A program made the translations under genes and the position numbers. The notes below the pieces were generated by a model. It was not told the DNA's origin. It saw only the letters and a program-made list of their open reading frames with translations, and did no database searches. From JAWXCB01 sp034440455 (lineage in GTDB: Bacteria > Bacteroidota > Bacteroidia > Chitinophagales > CAIOSU01), in NCBI GenBank assembly GCA_034440455.1, contig JAWXCB010000005.1:1-40086 (forward strand): a stretch of 40,086 bases of DNA, in the 5' to 3' direction. Numbering within the stretch: position 1 is the stretch's first letter; every line of letters begins with the position of its first letter. Below are positions 1 through 7,221 of the stretch, one piece after another.

Positions 1-43
1 GTGTTTTTTGGCTTTGTTATCATGCAACAAATCTGCCGACTTT

Positions 44-141
44 TTTGCTTTTAACCTCCGAATCTGGCAGATTTTTATCCACTGCTTTTGCTATAAAGCA
101 CAATGAAATCAATACTTGTTAATGTTTTTGAGGGACGACTA
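44..141. repeat. Left copy of a 98-bp terminal inverted repeat
   Basis: This stretch matches the reverse complement of the last 98 bases of the window (39989-40086) with two mismatches, at 51 and 100. The match stops abruptly at 141, where the two flanks diverge (gttag here, aataacc on the other side). Two inverted copies at both edges suggest that the contig ends inside a multi-copy element, for example an insertion sequence. Positions 1-43 extend further into that element. On the minus strand an ATG at 23-21 opens a frame reading M I T K P K N that runs off the edge, which could be the start of a transposase, but seven codons cannot identify it. Confidence 0.8.
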
Positions 142-209
142 GTTAGTTTTTCTGTGGGTGGGTGCAGAAATATACTTATGCACATGTCCAATTCCCGTAA
201 ATGCAAATT

Positions 210-245
210 GAGATTCTTCGGTCGCAAAGCCTTCCTCAGAAGGAC
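210..245. repeat. Interspersed GAGATTCTTCG...TCCTCAGAAGGAC repeat
   Basis: The sequence begins GAGATTCTTCGGTCGC and ends CTTCCTCAGAAGGAC. It resembles a short intergenic repeat I recall from many Bacteroidota genomes (agattcttcgtcgc...cctcagaatgac). It lies in a stretch with no gene, between the terminal repeat and the end of the vWA-protein gene. No coding potential is visible. Recognition is from memory of the motif only. Confidence 0.45.
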
Positions 246-265
246 GCGGTGATGATAGATGAGTA

Positions 266-325
266 CTGTCCTACTGACGAGGGCGCTGCGCGTACGAGTG
301 TTAAAGAAATGAAATCAGTACGCGC
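266..325. repeat. 60-bp dispersed repeat, copy A, with hairpin
   Basis: It aligns with 9083-9143 in the same orientation with one 1-nt indel and scattered mismatches. Both copies contain CTGACGAG, then CGCT, then GTACGA, and end in the same AAATGAAATCAGTACGCGC block. Within this copy GCGCGTAC (288-295) and GTACGCGC (318-325) are perfect inverted repeats around a 22-nt loop. It lies just downstream of the vWA gene on its minus-strand transcript, so a terminator role is possible, but the second copy follows an unrelated gene. Confidence 0.65.
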
Positions 326-345
326 AAAAATCAATTCCTAATTCA

Positions 346-2451
346 TCAATATCCTCCTTCATATTTGCGGATGAACCATTCGAGCGTGAGGATGCCCATG
401 AAGATGGCGAGCAGCCACCAGTAGTTAATGATGGATTCTGTTTTGAAGGTGCTATATAGGAGCGGCTTCATGTTGGCGCTGCTTGCGAGCGAATCGCTGA
501 TGGATGAAATCTGCGTGGGATAAAACATTTTGCCGCCCGACTTTTCGCTGAGCTGATACAGCAGTTGGTGATTGGCAACGGTGTTGAACGCTTCCAACTG
601 CACGGGTACGATGGTGAACTTGCCGTCAAACGCAAGCTCTTTGGAGCCATACTTCACGCTGGCGCGAAACGCATAACTGCCTACGGGAAAATTGCCTGCA
701 TCAAGAATGTATGCGTTGGCAGTTTTGCTGAACACGTAGGGAAATTCCTTGCCTTCTTCATCGGTGAGCGTGAGGGAAACATCGGGCGTGTTAATCAACT
801 CGTAGCTGTCGTTGTATAACTCCGCCTGAAAACTGATGGCTTCATTTTCATAAAACACATTCTTGGGAATGCGCACGCGAAACTGGCGCTTGTCTTCCTT
901 CACGGCAAGATACTGCACGGTCTTCGTGATGATTTCATTAAACGCATCATAGTTTTTATTCCCGCGATAGTCATACATCTTCCAGCGCCACAAGCCTTCC
1001 CCGCAGAACACGCCTGTCTTTACACCGAGCGCATCATTGAACACGAGCAGCGGATACTCCGTTTGCACGGAGCCGATTTTTTGCGTGAGCAATAGCTTCG
1101 CGCCTGATGCTGCTTCAAATTCGCCAAACGGAGCAAGCAGGGGAGGGAAGTTTTTCATGCCGTTTTTCAACTCATCAGAAATGGTGAAGAGCGGGAAATC
1201 TTTATTGAGCACAGGTTGAGTTTCATTGATCCCCTGCCCCGACTGGACGATTTGCACCGCGCTTTGATTATTGTTGAATGCGGGGAGCGCTGTTTGTCCG
1301 CCCACTATAAAAAGCGTTGCGATATTTTTTTCTTTGATGGTTGCAAAAAGATTGTTGAGCGGAAAGCGATCGGAGGGAAGTTGATGCAGCACGATGAGAT
1401 TGTAATCTTCGGGCTTGATGGTTTGTGCATCTTCGGCAAGGCGCAGCGCGACTTCGTAGTTTTTATTTTTATTAATCGCTTCCTTCATCGCGGAAACATC
1501 GGGATGCGGGGAGTTGGCGAGCAGCAACACTTTCTGCCTGCCGTCAAGCACATCCACAAATAAATCCATCGTGTTGTTGGCGTGTGTGAACTCGCCTTCC
1601 ACGGGGCGCAGCACCACTTGATAGCGTTGCACACCCGCGCGTTTTGCTTCGAGCACAAACTCTTCGGAGAGGAATTGTTTGGCAGATGAAAAAACAACTT
1701 CTCTTGAATCCAGTTTTATTGTGTTATTTTTTTGACTCACATCAAACACATCAATGAATGTTTTTGCAGGAAGGTTATCGCTCTCGGCATCCACGCGGAT
1801 TTTAAAACGGTCGTTGAGATATACGATGTGGTTGTAAAGCGTTTTGGAAATCTTTAAATCCTTCTTTGCCGTAGTATCGCCCAGCGCAACGGTGTAAACA
1901 GGGAACTTTAAATTATCAGAAGCATAAAGCGGGTTTGAGCCTTTGTTATAAATGCCATCGGATGCAAGCACCACCGCGCCTATGTTTTGCCCCGAGTAGA
2001 GATTCACGAGGTCGCTGAGATTTTCAGAAAGGTTGGTTATCTTTCCATCGAAAGAAAAATTGATTTCCGGATGAAGGGTTTCATCAAAAGAATATTCCTT
2101 CACGTCATAATTCTCTTTGAGCTTTTCCGAAAGACTTTTTAATCCTGCTGCATACGCGGAAGAATCTTCAGCAGTGAACGTATTCATCACCGATTCGGAA
2201 TTATCCTGCAACACGAGCACAATCGGCTTTTGCACTTCGGTGAATTGTGATTTGATGAAAGGCGCGAGCAGCAGAATTGCTATCAGCGTAATCACGATGA
2301 AACGCAGCGCGCCCAAAAATTTCATCAGCCGCTGCTGCGCGGGAGTAGGGTCTTTAATAAAGGAATGGCGGAAATAAAGAATCAAAGCGTACACCACTCC
2401 CAACAGAATGCAGAGAAGGAGGTAGGCTTGCGGATATTGGAAGGAGAGCAA
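346..2451 (-). CDS. vWA/BatA-like inner-membrane protein
   Basis: The 701-residue protein has two N-terminal membrane segments (about 8-27 and 45-66), a large soluble part, and one C-terminal membrane segment (about 676-692). A MIDAS-like DxSxS motif (D83-N-S-E-S87) follows the second helix, as in von Willebrand A domains, and the layout resembles Bacteroidota BatA-like or glutamine-amidotransferase-like membrane proteins. The role is unknown; relatives are often linked to MoxR ATPases, but none is present here. The start is TTG at 2451: an in-frame stop lies 21 bp upstream, no ATG precedes the first helix, and the next Met (residue 43) would lose that helix. It lies 241 bp downstream of fabG on the same strand, separated by repeat arrays. 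Confident as a gene, moderate for the family. Confidence 0.85.
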   Translation of the reverse strand: MLSFQYPQAYLLLCILLGVVYALILYFRHSFIKDPTPAQQRLMKFLGALRFIVITLIAILLLAPFIKSQFTEVQKPIVLVLQDNSESVMNTFTAEDSSAYAAGLKSLSEKLKENYDVKEYSFDETLHPEINFSFDGKITNLSENLSDLVNLYSGQNIGAVVLASDGIYNKGSNPLYASDNLKFPVYTVALGDTTAKKDLKISKTLYNHIVYLNDRFKIRVDAESDNLPAKTFIDVFDVSQKNNTIKLDSREVVFSSAKQFLSEEFVLEAKRAGVQRYQVVLRPVEGEFTHANNTMDLFVDVLDGRQKVLLLANSPHPDVSAMKEAINKNKNYEVALRLAEDAQTIKPEDYNLIVLHQLPSDRFPLNNLFATIKEKNIATLFIVGGQTALPAFNNNQSAVQIVQSGQGINETQPVLNKDFPLFTISDELKNGMKNFPPLLAPFGEFEAASGAKLLLTQKIGSVQTEYPLLVFNDALGVKTGVFCGEGLWRWKMYDYRGNKNYDAFNEIITKTVQYLAVKEDKRQFRVRIPKNVFYENEAISFQAELYNDSYELINTPDVSLTLTDEEGKEFPYVFSKTANAYILDAGNFPVGSYAFRASVKYGSKELAFDGKFTIVPVQLEAFNTVANHQLLYQLSEKSGGKMFYPTQISSISDSLASSANMKPLLYSTFKTESIINYWWLLAIFMGILTLEWFIRKYEGGY

Positions 2452-2455
2452 GGGT

Positions 2456-2487
2456 GATTCGATGATTTGTTAATTCGGTAATTCGAT
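2456..2487. repeat. 8-bp degenerate tandem array
   Basis: Four 8-bp units in strict phase (GATTCGAT, GATTTGTT, AATTCGGT, AATTCGAT) begin 4 bp upstream of the TTG start of the vWA gene. The reverse-complement type of array sits at 2556-2587, so the pair could fold together. Confidence 0.65.
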
Positions 2488-2555
2488 AATGAAGGCAACG
2501 AGATAAAAAGGCATGGGCGCAAAGTTATTCCAATTATCGCATCCTCAAATCAGGA

Positions 2556-2587
2556 ATCATTGAATTAACGAATCACCGAATCACACG
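2556..2587. repeat. 8-bp degenerate tandem array, inverted partner
   Basis: Units ATCATTGA, ATTAACGA, ATCACCGA and ATCACACG run in 8-bp phase. Their complement resembles the array at 2456-2487. Both lie in the 241-bp spacer between fabG and the vWA gene, which holds no gene. Confidence 0.6.
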
Positions 2588-2592
2588 TTGAA

Positions 2593-2613
2593 AAATTAAG
2601 AATTAGGAATTAC
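2593..2613. repeat. AATTAGG-type heptamer array (3 units)
   Basis: Three 7-bp units (AAATTAA, GAATTAG, GAATTAC). The same unit family recurs at 5233-5264, 5615-5633 and 7956-8011. Confidence 0.55.
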
Positions 2614-2629
2614 AAACCAGCGGAATCAA

Positions 2630-2685
2630 ATAACCAATAACTGATAATCAACTGCCGTCTGTCGTCTGTGGACTGTCGTCTGCCG
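2630..2685. repeat. Eight-unit heptamer array changing from ATAACCA to TCTGTCG type
   Basis: Eight consecutive 7-bp units keep one phase: ATAACCA, ATAACTG, ATAATCA, ACTGCCG, TCTGTCG, TCTGTGG, ACTGTCG, TCTGCCG. The unit composition shifts along the array while the 7-bp period holds. The array ends 7 bp before the fabG stop codon (complement side, 2693). Confidence 0.7.
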
Positions 2686-2692
2686 ACTTTCC

Positions 2693-3439
2693 TCACCGAT
2701 ACATCCCCCCGCACACGCTCAACACCTGCCCCGTGATGTAGCTCGACAGGTCAGATGCGAGGAACAATGCGGCATTAGCGATTTCTTCGGCTTGTCCTAA
2801 ACGGTTCAGCGGAATATTTTTCTTCAACGCATCGGCAGTCTTTTCATCCAAAGCATTCGTCATGTCGGTAATGATGAAACCCGGTGCAATCGCATTGCAG
2901 CGGATATTGCGCGAGCCGAGTTCCTGCGCAACGGTTTTGGTGAACCCGATGATACCCGCTTTTGATGCCGTGTAGTTTGCCTGCCCAGCATTGCCCGTCA
3001 ATCCCACAATAGAACTGATGTTGATGATAGAGCCGCCTTTCTGCTTCAGCATGTGATAAGCGGTGAAGCGCGTAAGATTGAAAACGGATTTCAAGTTGTT
3101 GTCAAGCACATCATCCCATTGTTCTTCTGTCATGCGCAACAGCAGATTATCTTTTGTGATTCCTGCATTGTTCACCAACACATCTATTCTTCCGAAATCT
3201 TGCAACACTTGTTTAATCAGGTTATCCGCATCGGCAAACGATGCCGCATTTGATTGATAGCCTTTTGCTTTAACGCCAAACTGTGTCAGTGATTCAGCAA
3301 GCGCAGTTGCTTTTTCAGCCGATTGCTTGTAAGTGAAAGCGATATTCGCTCCCTGCTCCGCAAACTTTTTTGCAATCGCTTCCCCGATGCCGCGCGATGC
3401 GCCAGTGATAAGTGCGGTTTTGTTTGAGAGGAGTTTCAT
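2693..3439 (-). CDS. fabG: 3-oxoacyl-ACP reductase FabG
   Basis: This is a cytoplasmic NADPH-dependent reductase of the fatty acid elongation cycle that reduces 3-oxoacyl-ACP to 3-hydroxyacyl-ACP. The 248-residue protein is a classical short-chain dehydrogenase of normal FabG length. It shows the cofactor motif TGASRGIG (12-19), NNAG (90-93), a catalytic Ser at about 143, YTASK (Y156, K160), and the PG motif near 186. The product supplies acyl chains to lipid A synthesis, encoded further along the window, although the genes are not adjacent. It lies 110 bp downstream of the secreted-protein gene, with two stem-loops between, so it probably has its own promoter. Other SDR substrates are possible, but similarity to FabG is high along the whole length. 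Confidence 0.93.
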   Translation of the reverse strand: MKLLSNKTALITGASRGIGEAIAKKFAEQGANIAFTYKQSAEKATALAESLTQFGVKAKGYQSNAASFADADNLIKQVLQDFGRIDVLVNNAGITKDNLLLRMTEEQWDDVLDNNLKSVFNLTRFTAYHMLKQKGGSIINISSIVGLTGNAGQANYTASKAGIIGFTKTVAQELGSRNIRCNAIAPGFIITDMTNALDEKTADALKKNIPLNRLGQAEEIANAALFLASDLSSYITGQVLSVCGGMYR

Positions 3440-3458
3440 TTAATAAGTTTAGAGTGTC

Positions 3459-3479
3459 ATGGCGGACTCGTTCCGCCAT
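3459..3479. terminator. Stem-loop ATGGCGGA/TCCGCCAT
   Basis: A perfect 8-bp stem (3459-3466 with 3472-3479) has a 5-nt loop CTCGT. It sits 20 bp upstream of the fabG start on the minus strand. It may be a terminator or attenuator, or a copy of a small palindromic repeat, since a second stem-loop of similar design follows at 3504. Confidence 0.45.
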
Positions 3480-3503
3480 CCCCAACTTAGCATTGATGAG
3501 GGA

Positions 3504-3525
3504 ATGCCGGAATAAAATCCGGCAT
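3504..3525. terminator. Stem-loop ATGCCGGA/TCCGGCAT
   Basis: A perfect 8-bp stem has a 6-nt loop ATAAAA. On the minus strand it begins 24 bp after the secreted-protein stop at 3550, a good place for a terminator, though no clear U-run follows in that direction. The ATGCCGG/CCGGCAT ends recur in the hairpin at 27260-27289. Confidence 0.5.
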
Positions 3526-3549
3526 GTTCGTTTTTATGCCTGATGCCCA

Positions 3550-4296
3550 TTAATGTGCGTACACTAAATACTTCCTCGTGTGCAATAATTTTTCCCTCAG
3601 GAAGAACGATATCAGCAGTATATTGGAACTTCCCTCAACTGTATACTTCTGCGCAGCTATCGGGTTTTCTATTTCAGCTATTAATTTACCATCTAAGGAA
3701 TTGATGAATACTCTGTCATATTCAGAACAATTCTTGAAAGCAATGTGATGTTGGTTGATAGTTTCCAAATCAAAAAAAGCAGGAAACAGTTCCGGGATGC
3801 CGGTGGGGTCGGTTTCTCCTGCCGTAATAATTTCATTCGGCACATCACTGTAGGCATAGGAAATTACGTATGCCTGAAATCCGCCCCCGACAAGAAACCA
3901 TCCATGATACGTGTTGGTGCCGTCACTGAATTTTACCATTAAATACTTATTTGAATTAAAATAGCCGGTTGTCGGGGAATAAAGAAGTCCTTTCGTATTA
4001 CGCCAGTTATGGGTTCCTAAAGACGCTCCGTTGTTGTAGGCTTTCGGCAGTGTATCGTTTGCTCCTTCGGCTGCGTGAAAGCTGGTTGAGTTGGAACTGT
4101 TCACATGAAACTTAAAGCTTCCTGTGGAAGAGCCGAAGTCAGATACTGTAAAGAAGAAATCATTATCACCATCTAAATCCACATCGTAATAAAGGGGGAA
4201 ACTTCCCACGTTGTCGTTTACCTCGAAGTAATGAATCGTAGCATGTAGCGTGGAAACAAAGAAGAACAGAGCAACGAAAGTCAATAGCTTTTTCAT
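3550..4296 (-). CDS. Secreted protein with possible T9SS-type C-terminal domain
   Basis: The 248-residue product starts with a clear signal peptide (MKKLLTFVALFFFVSTLHA, cleavage near 19). The mature part has a DVDLDGDNDF motif (about 38-47) like acidic calcium-binding loops, many Asn/Ser/Thr/Gly and aromatic residues, and looks beta-rich. The last about 75 residues (from about 175) loosely follow the pattern of type A T9SS sorting domains (vfi-x-sldGkli ... YLVYAH), but the family is not certain. It probably ends up outside the cell or on its surface. It lies 51 bp downstream of sucD on the same strand, with no functional link evident. The function is unknown. Confidence 0.75.
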   Translation of the reverse strand: MKKLLTFVALFFFVSTLHATIHYFEVNDNVGSFPLYYDVDLDGDNDFFFTVSDFGSSTGSFKFHVNSSNSTSFHAAEGANDTLPKAYNNGASLGTHNWRNTKGLLYSPTTGYFNSNKYLMVKFSDGTNTYHGWFLVGGGFQAYVISYAYSDVPNEIITAGETDPTGIPELFPAFFDLETINQHHIAFKNCSEYDRVFINSLDGKLIAEIENPIAAQKYTVEGSSNILLISFFLREKLLHTRKYLVYAH

Positions 4297-4347
4297 AAAA
4301 AATAATTTATCAGAAGGTTTTAGTTGGTATGTAATTATTGCAAATTA

Positions 4348-5229
4348 TTAAGCCGCTACTTTCTTCAAAGCCTTCGCCATCGTAGCTCCTATGTCTGCCG
4401 GTGATTCCACTACATGAATGCCGCACTCGCTCATGATTTTCATTTTCGCTGCTGCAGTATCTTCAGCTCCACCGATAATCGCGCCTGCATGTCCCATCCT
4501 TCTTCCGGGAGGAGCGGTTCTTCCGGCAATAAAGCCGACAACAGGTTTTGTAGCATTCTCTTTTATCCAACGCGCAGCTTCTGTTTCCATGCCGCCACCG
4601 ATTTCACCAATCATGATAATGCCTTCGGTGCCGGGGTCAGCCATCAAGAGTTTCACCGCTTGCAATGTTGTTGTTCCAATCACGGGGTCGCCACCGATGC
4701 CGATGCAGGTGGATTGTCCGAGTCCTGCTTTGGTCACCTGGTCAACTGCTTCGTAGGTGAGTGTGCCTGAGCGGGAAACAATTCCCACAGTTCCCGGGCG
4801 GTGAATGAAGCCTGGCATGATGCCCACTTTTGCTTCTCCGGGAGTAATTAAGCCGGGGCAATTCGGACCAATCAATGTGATGCCTTTTCCAGTGATATGA
4901 TTTTTTACCTGCACCATATCCTGCACGGGAATTCCTTCGGTGATGCAGACAATTATTTTGATTCCCGCGTCCGCAGCTTCAAGAATCGCATCCGCAGCAT
5001 AAGGAGGCGGAACGAAGATGATGGATACATCGCAGCCTGTTGCTTTCACGGCTTTTTCCACCGTGTCAAACACGGGGCGGTCAAGATGCGAAGTGCCTCC
5101 CTTGCCGGGAGTAACACCGCCAACGATATTCGTGCCGTATTCAATCATTTGTGTTGCGTGATACGTGCCTTCTTTGCCCGTGTAGCCCTGCACGAGGACT
5201 TTGGAATTTTTGTTTACTAATACGCTCAT
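4348..5229 (-). CDS. sucD: Succinyl-CoA ligase, alpha subunit
   Basis: SucD forms the CoA-binding and phospho-histidine part of succinyl-CoA synthetase in the TCA cycle (succinyl-CoA + NDP + Pi to succinate + CoA + NTP). The 293 residues are the normal length. Visible landmarks are the CoA loop GYTGKEG (15-21), GPNCPG (121-126), SRSGTLTYE (152-160) and GRRMGHAGA (242-250), where H247 is the phosphorylated histidine. The beta subunit gene sucC is not in the window; separate sucC and sucD loci are common in Bacteroidota. It lies 19 bp downstream of the four-helix-bundle gene, so it may be cotranscribed with mlaE-mlaF, or that small gene may have been inserted upstream of it. Confidence 0.96.
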   Translation of the reverse strand: MSVLVNKNSKVLVQGYTGKEGTYHATQMIEYGTNIVGGVTPGKGGTSHLDRPVFDTVEKAVKATGCDVSIIFVPPPYAADAILEAADAGIKIIVCITEGIPVQDMVQVKNHITGKGITLIGPNCPGLITPGEAKVGIMPGFIHRPGTVGIVSRSGTLTYEAVDQVTKAGLGQSTCIGIGGDPVIGTTTLQAVKLLMADPGTEGIIMIGEIGGGMETEAARWIKENATKPVVGFIAGRTAPPGRRMGHAGAIIGGAEDTAAAKMKIMSECGIHVVESPADIGATMAKALKKVAA

Positions 5230-5232
5230 ATC

Positions 5233-5264
5233 AATTAGGAATTTAAAATTAGGAATTAGGAATT
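5233..5264. repeat. AATTAGG heptamer array, left bracket of the four-helix-bundle gene
   Basis: AATTAGGAATT (5233-5243) is followed after TAA by AATTAGG, AATTAGG, AATT (5247-5264). The last codons and the TAA stop of the neighbouring gene (residues I-P-N-S) are read from this array on the minus strand. The inverted partner is at 5615-5633. Confidence 0.7.
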
Positions 5265-5611
5265 TTTGATTTGATAGTTCGGATGATAGAACCGATGATT
5301 TTTAAAAGTTCATCACAATCTTCCAGTATCGAAGATGCTTGTTTTTGGGTGATATAATTCGTGTCTCTAAATATCCGTAGCCAATAATGTGTTTCGCGAG
5401 CTTCTTTATAGGCAACATTGATTTTAGCATAAAAATCTTTTCGGCTCTGACCGCCAATCGCTTCCTCGATGTTTGCTCCTATCGAAGTTCCGCTTCTCAC
5501 TAATTGCTTTGAAAGAATAAACGCTTTCTTTGATTGTGCAAGGTATTTATAAAGATTGACAATTCGTAAGAAAAAGGAATAGCTTTTATCCAGTAGGACA
5601 TTCTCTTTCAT
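5249..5611 (-). CDS. Four-helix-bundle protein (S23/Avd-like family)
   Basis: The 120-residue protein is almost entirely helical and matches the four-helix-bundle family first described as ORFs inside 23S rRNA intervening sequences and related to the Avd protein of diversity-generating retroelements. Typical features are an N-terminal Leu/aromatic helix, SKQLVRSGTSIGANIEEA (34-51) with the conserved SxxSIxxNIxEA core, the FYAKINVAYKEARETHYWL helix (60-78), and a basic C-terminus. The molecular role is not established. The ORF is bracketed by inverted AATTAGG arrays, and its stop codon and last four residues come from the left one. It sits between mlaF (28 bp) and sucD (19 bp), which it may have separated. 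No reverse transcriptase or variable repeat is nearby. Confidence 0.85.
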   Translation of the reverse strand: MKENVLLDKSYSFFLRIVNLYKYLAQSKKAFILSKQLVRSGTSIGANIEEAIGGQSRKDFYAKINVAYKEARETHYWLRIFRDTNYITQKQASSILEDCDELLKIIGSIIRTIKSKIPNS

Positions 5612-5614
5612 AAC

Positions 5615-5633
5615 AATTCCTAATTCCTAATTC
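5615..5633. repeat. AATTCCT heptamer array, right bracket of the four-helix-bundle gene
   Basis: AATTCCT, AATTCCT, AATTC is the inverse complement of the array at 5247-5264. It starts 3 bp upstream of the ATG of the four-helix-bundle gene (minus strand) and ends 6 bp before the mlaF stop codon. The two arrays could pair across the gene. Confidence 0.7.
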
Positions 5634-5639
5634 TTTGGT

Positions 5640-6395
5640 TTATGCGCTGCTTTTCTTTAGCTCTTTCAGGAATTTCGAAGCAAAAATAAAATTGTTCAAC
5701 TCTTCATTGTTCGTAGTGAGAATTTCAGCGCTGCTGCCTTCCCAGTGTTTCTTTCCTTCATGCAGAAAAACAACTTTGTCGCCAATGCCCATCACCGAGT
5801 TCATATCGTGCGTGTTCACAATGGTAGTGATGTTCAGTTCGGTGGTGATTTGTTTTATTAAATCGTCAATGATGATGGCTGTTTTAGGGTCAAGACCGGA
5901 GTTGGGTTCATCGCAAAAAAGATATTTCGGTCCCAGTACAATAGCGCGGGCAATTCCCACGCGCTTTTTCATGCCTCCGCTGATTTCAGCGGGATATTTT
6001 TTATGCGCGCCAACAAGACTGACTTGCTGCAATACTTCATCTACTTTTTTCTTTTTCTCTTTCAGCGTGAGCGATGAAAACATATCAAGCGGGAAGCGCA
6101 CATTCTCCTCCACGGTCATCGAATCGAATAACGCATTAGCCTGGAAGAGCATCCCGATTTCCATGCGGATTTCCTTCTTCTGCTTTCTATCCATTGTCAC
6201 GAAATCCCTGCCGTCATACAGTATTTCGCCTTTATCCGGTTCAACCAAGCCAACCATACAGCGGATAAAAACTGTTTTCCCTGAACCGCTTCTGCCGATC
6301 ACAAGGTTTGTTTTTCCCGGCTCAAACACTACGGAGACATCCTTCAGCACCTGCTGGTCGCCAAATGATTTAAAGATGTGCTTCACTTCAATCAT
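5640..6395 (-). CDS. mlaF: MlaF-like ABC transporter ATPase
   Basis: This is the ATPase of an MCE/Mla-type phospholipid transporter between the inner and outer membranes. The 251-residue protein has Walker A GRSGSGKT (34-41), Q-loop Q85, signature SGGMKKR (139-145, with the Met typical of MlaF in place of Gln), Walker B YLFCDE (158-163), D-loop SGLD (166-169) and switch H196. The start is the ATG at 6395, which overlaps the mlaE stop as ATGA and begins at the family's usual MIEVKHIF. The frame stays open upstream for 41 codons, but that part is antisense-like sequence inside mlaE. The overlap implies translational coupling with the permease. No MCE-domain MlaD gene follows. Confidence 0.93.
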   Translation of the reverse strand: MIEVKHIFKSFGDQQVLKDVSVVFEPGKTNLVIGRSGSGKTVFIRCMVGLVEPDKGEILYDGRDFVTMDRKQKKEIRMEIGMLFQANALFDSMTVEENVRFPLDMFSSLTLKEKKKKVDEVLQQVSLVGAHKKYPAEISGGMKKRVGIARAIVLGPKYLFCDEPNSGLDPKTAIIIDDLIKQITTELNITTIVNTHDMNSVMGIGDKVVFLHEGKKHWEGSSAEILTTNNEELNNFIFASKFLKELKKSSA

Positions 6396-7129
6396 AGCAC
6401 CAATGCAGCGATAAAGAAGTTTGCAATAATCACCGTAATGCAACTGAACACAACAGCGCGTGTGCTCGCTTTGCCAATGTCGAGTGCGCCACCCGTTACA
6501 AAGAAGCCCTGATAACAAGAGATGGAACTGATAATAAAGGCAAACGTCACGGATTTCATCAGCATCACCCGCACGTTGAAAGGCACTAAGCCATCCTGCA
6601 AGCCGCGCACATATTCATCAGGCGAAACCACGTTGGTGGACATGCCCGCAAACATGCCTCCATAAATGCCGAAGAAAACAGAGAAAATCACCAGCAGCGG
6701 AAACACAAGCATAGACGCCATTACTTTCGGTCCCACTAAATAGCCGGTGGTGCTTACGCCCATAATGTCAAGCGCGTCAATCTGTTCGGAGATGCGCATG
6801 CTGCCCAGTTCTGATGAAATGTTGGAACCTACTTTTCCCGCCATCAAAAGGGCGGTTACTGTGGGCGCAAGTTCCAGAATCATGGAGTCGCGCACGATAA
6901 TGCCTATCCACCACATGGGCACGAAGGTGTCTTGCAACTGATAGGCAAACTGCACGGCAGTTACGCCACCGATGAAGAGCGAAATCACAGAGATAATACC
7001 CAACGAGCCGACTCCGATGTTTACCATCTGCCGGAAAAGTTCTTTCCAATACATGTAAAACTTCTCCGGCTTAATGAAGCAATGCTTCAGCATCAGCACA
7101 TAGCGCCCAAGGTGAAAGAAAAAATTCAT
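6392..7129 (-). CDS. mlaE: MlaE-like ABC transporter permease
   Basis: This is an inner-membrane permease of the MlaE family, partner of the overlapping MlaF-like ATPase. The 245-residue protein has an amphipathic N-terminus and about five hydrophobic segments (about 42-63, 70-90, 140-165, 185-210, 222-243). The family signature ELAPTVTALLMAGKVGSNIS (about 86-105) followed by SELGSMRISEQIDAL is intact. It is the first gene of a minus-strand run (mlaE, mlaF, four-helix-bundle gene, sucD) and diverges from the SDR gene across 92 bp. The substrate is inferred from the family to be phospholipid. The absence of an adjacent MlaD or MlaC is usual in Bacteroidota, where these genes can be elsewhere. 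Confidence 0.94.
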   Translation of the reverse strand: MNFFFHLGRYVLMLKHCFIKPEKFYMYWKELFRQMVNIGVGSLGIISVISLFIGGVTAVQFAYQLQDTFVPMWWIGIIVRDSMILELAPTVTALLMAGKVGSNISSELGSMRISEQIDALDIMGVSTTGYLVGPKVMASMLVFPLLVIFSVFFGIYGGMFAGMSTNVVSPDEYVRGLQDGLVPFNVRVMLMKSVTFAFIISSISCYQGFFVTGGALDIGKASTRAVVFSCITVIIANFFIAALVL

Positions 7130-7146
7130 GGATTTTTAGCGACCGT

Positions 7147-7154
7147 CAAAAATA
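7147..7154 (-). promoter_or_regulatory. Candidate Bacteroidota -7 box for mlaE
   Basis: On the minus strand the sequence TATTTTTG matches the Bacteroidota -7 consensus TAnnTTTG exactly, 17 bp upstream of the mlaE start. No convincing -33 TTTG is visible at the usual spacing, so it is only a candidate. Confidence 0.3.
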
Positions 7155-7221
7155 CTTTAATTTTCAGTCACTTGTCCGGTGCGGATAAGTGTGAAAACCG
7201 ACTGATTTAAATTCTGAAACT

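Noticed and set aside
5249..5611. Diversity-generating retroelement around the Avd-like four-helix-bundle gene
   Set aside because: No reverse transcriptase, template repeat or variable repeat was seen nearby.
5635..6414. Plus-strand ORF of 259 codons over mlaF
   Set aside because: It is an antisense frame over a clear ABC ATPase; Ser/Phe-rich low-complexity content is typical of shadow ORFs.
6396..6518. 41-codon N-terminal extension of the MlaF-like frame
   Set aside because: It lies inside mlaE, is Cys/Arg-rich and unlike the family; the ATGA overlap at 6395 gives the natural start.
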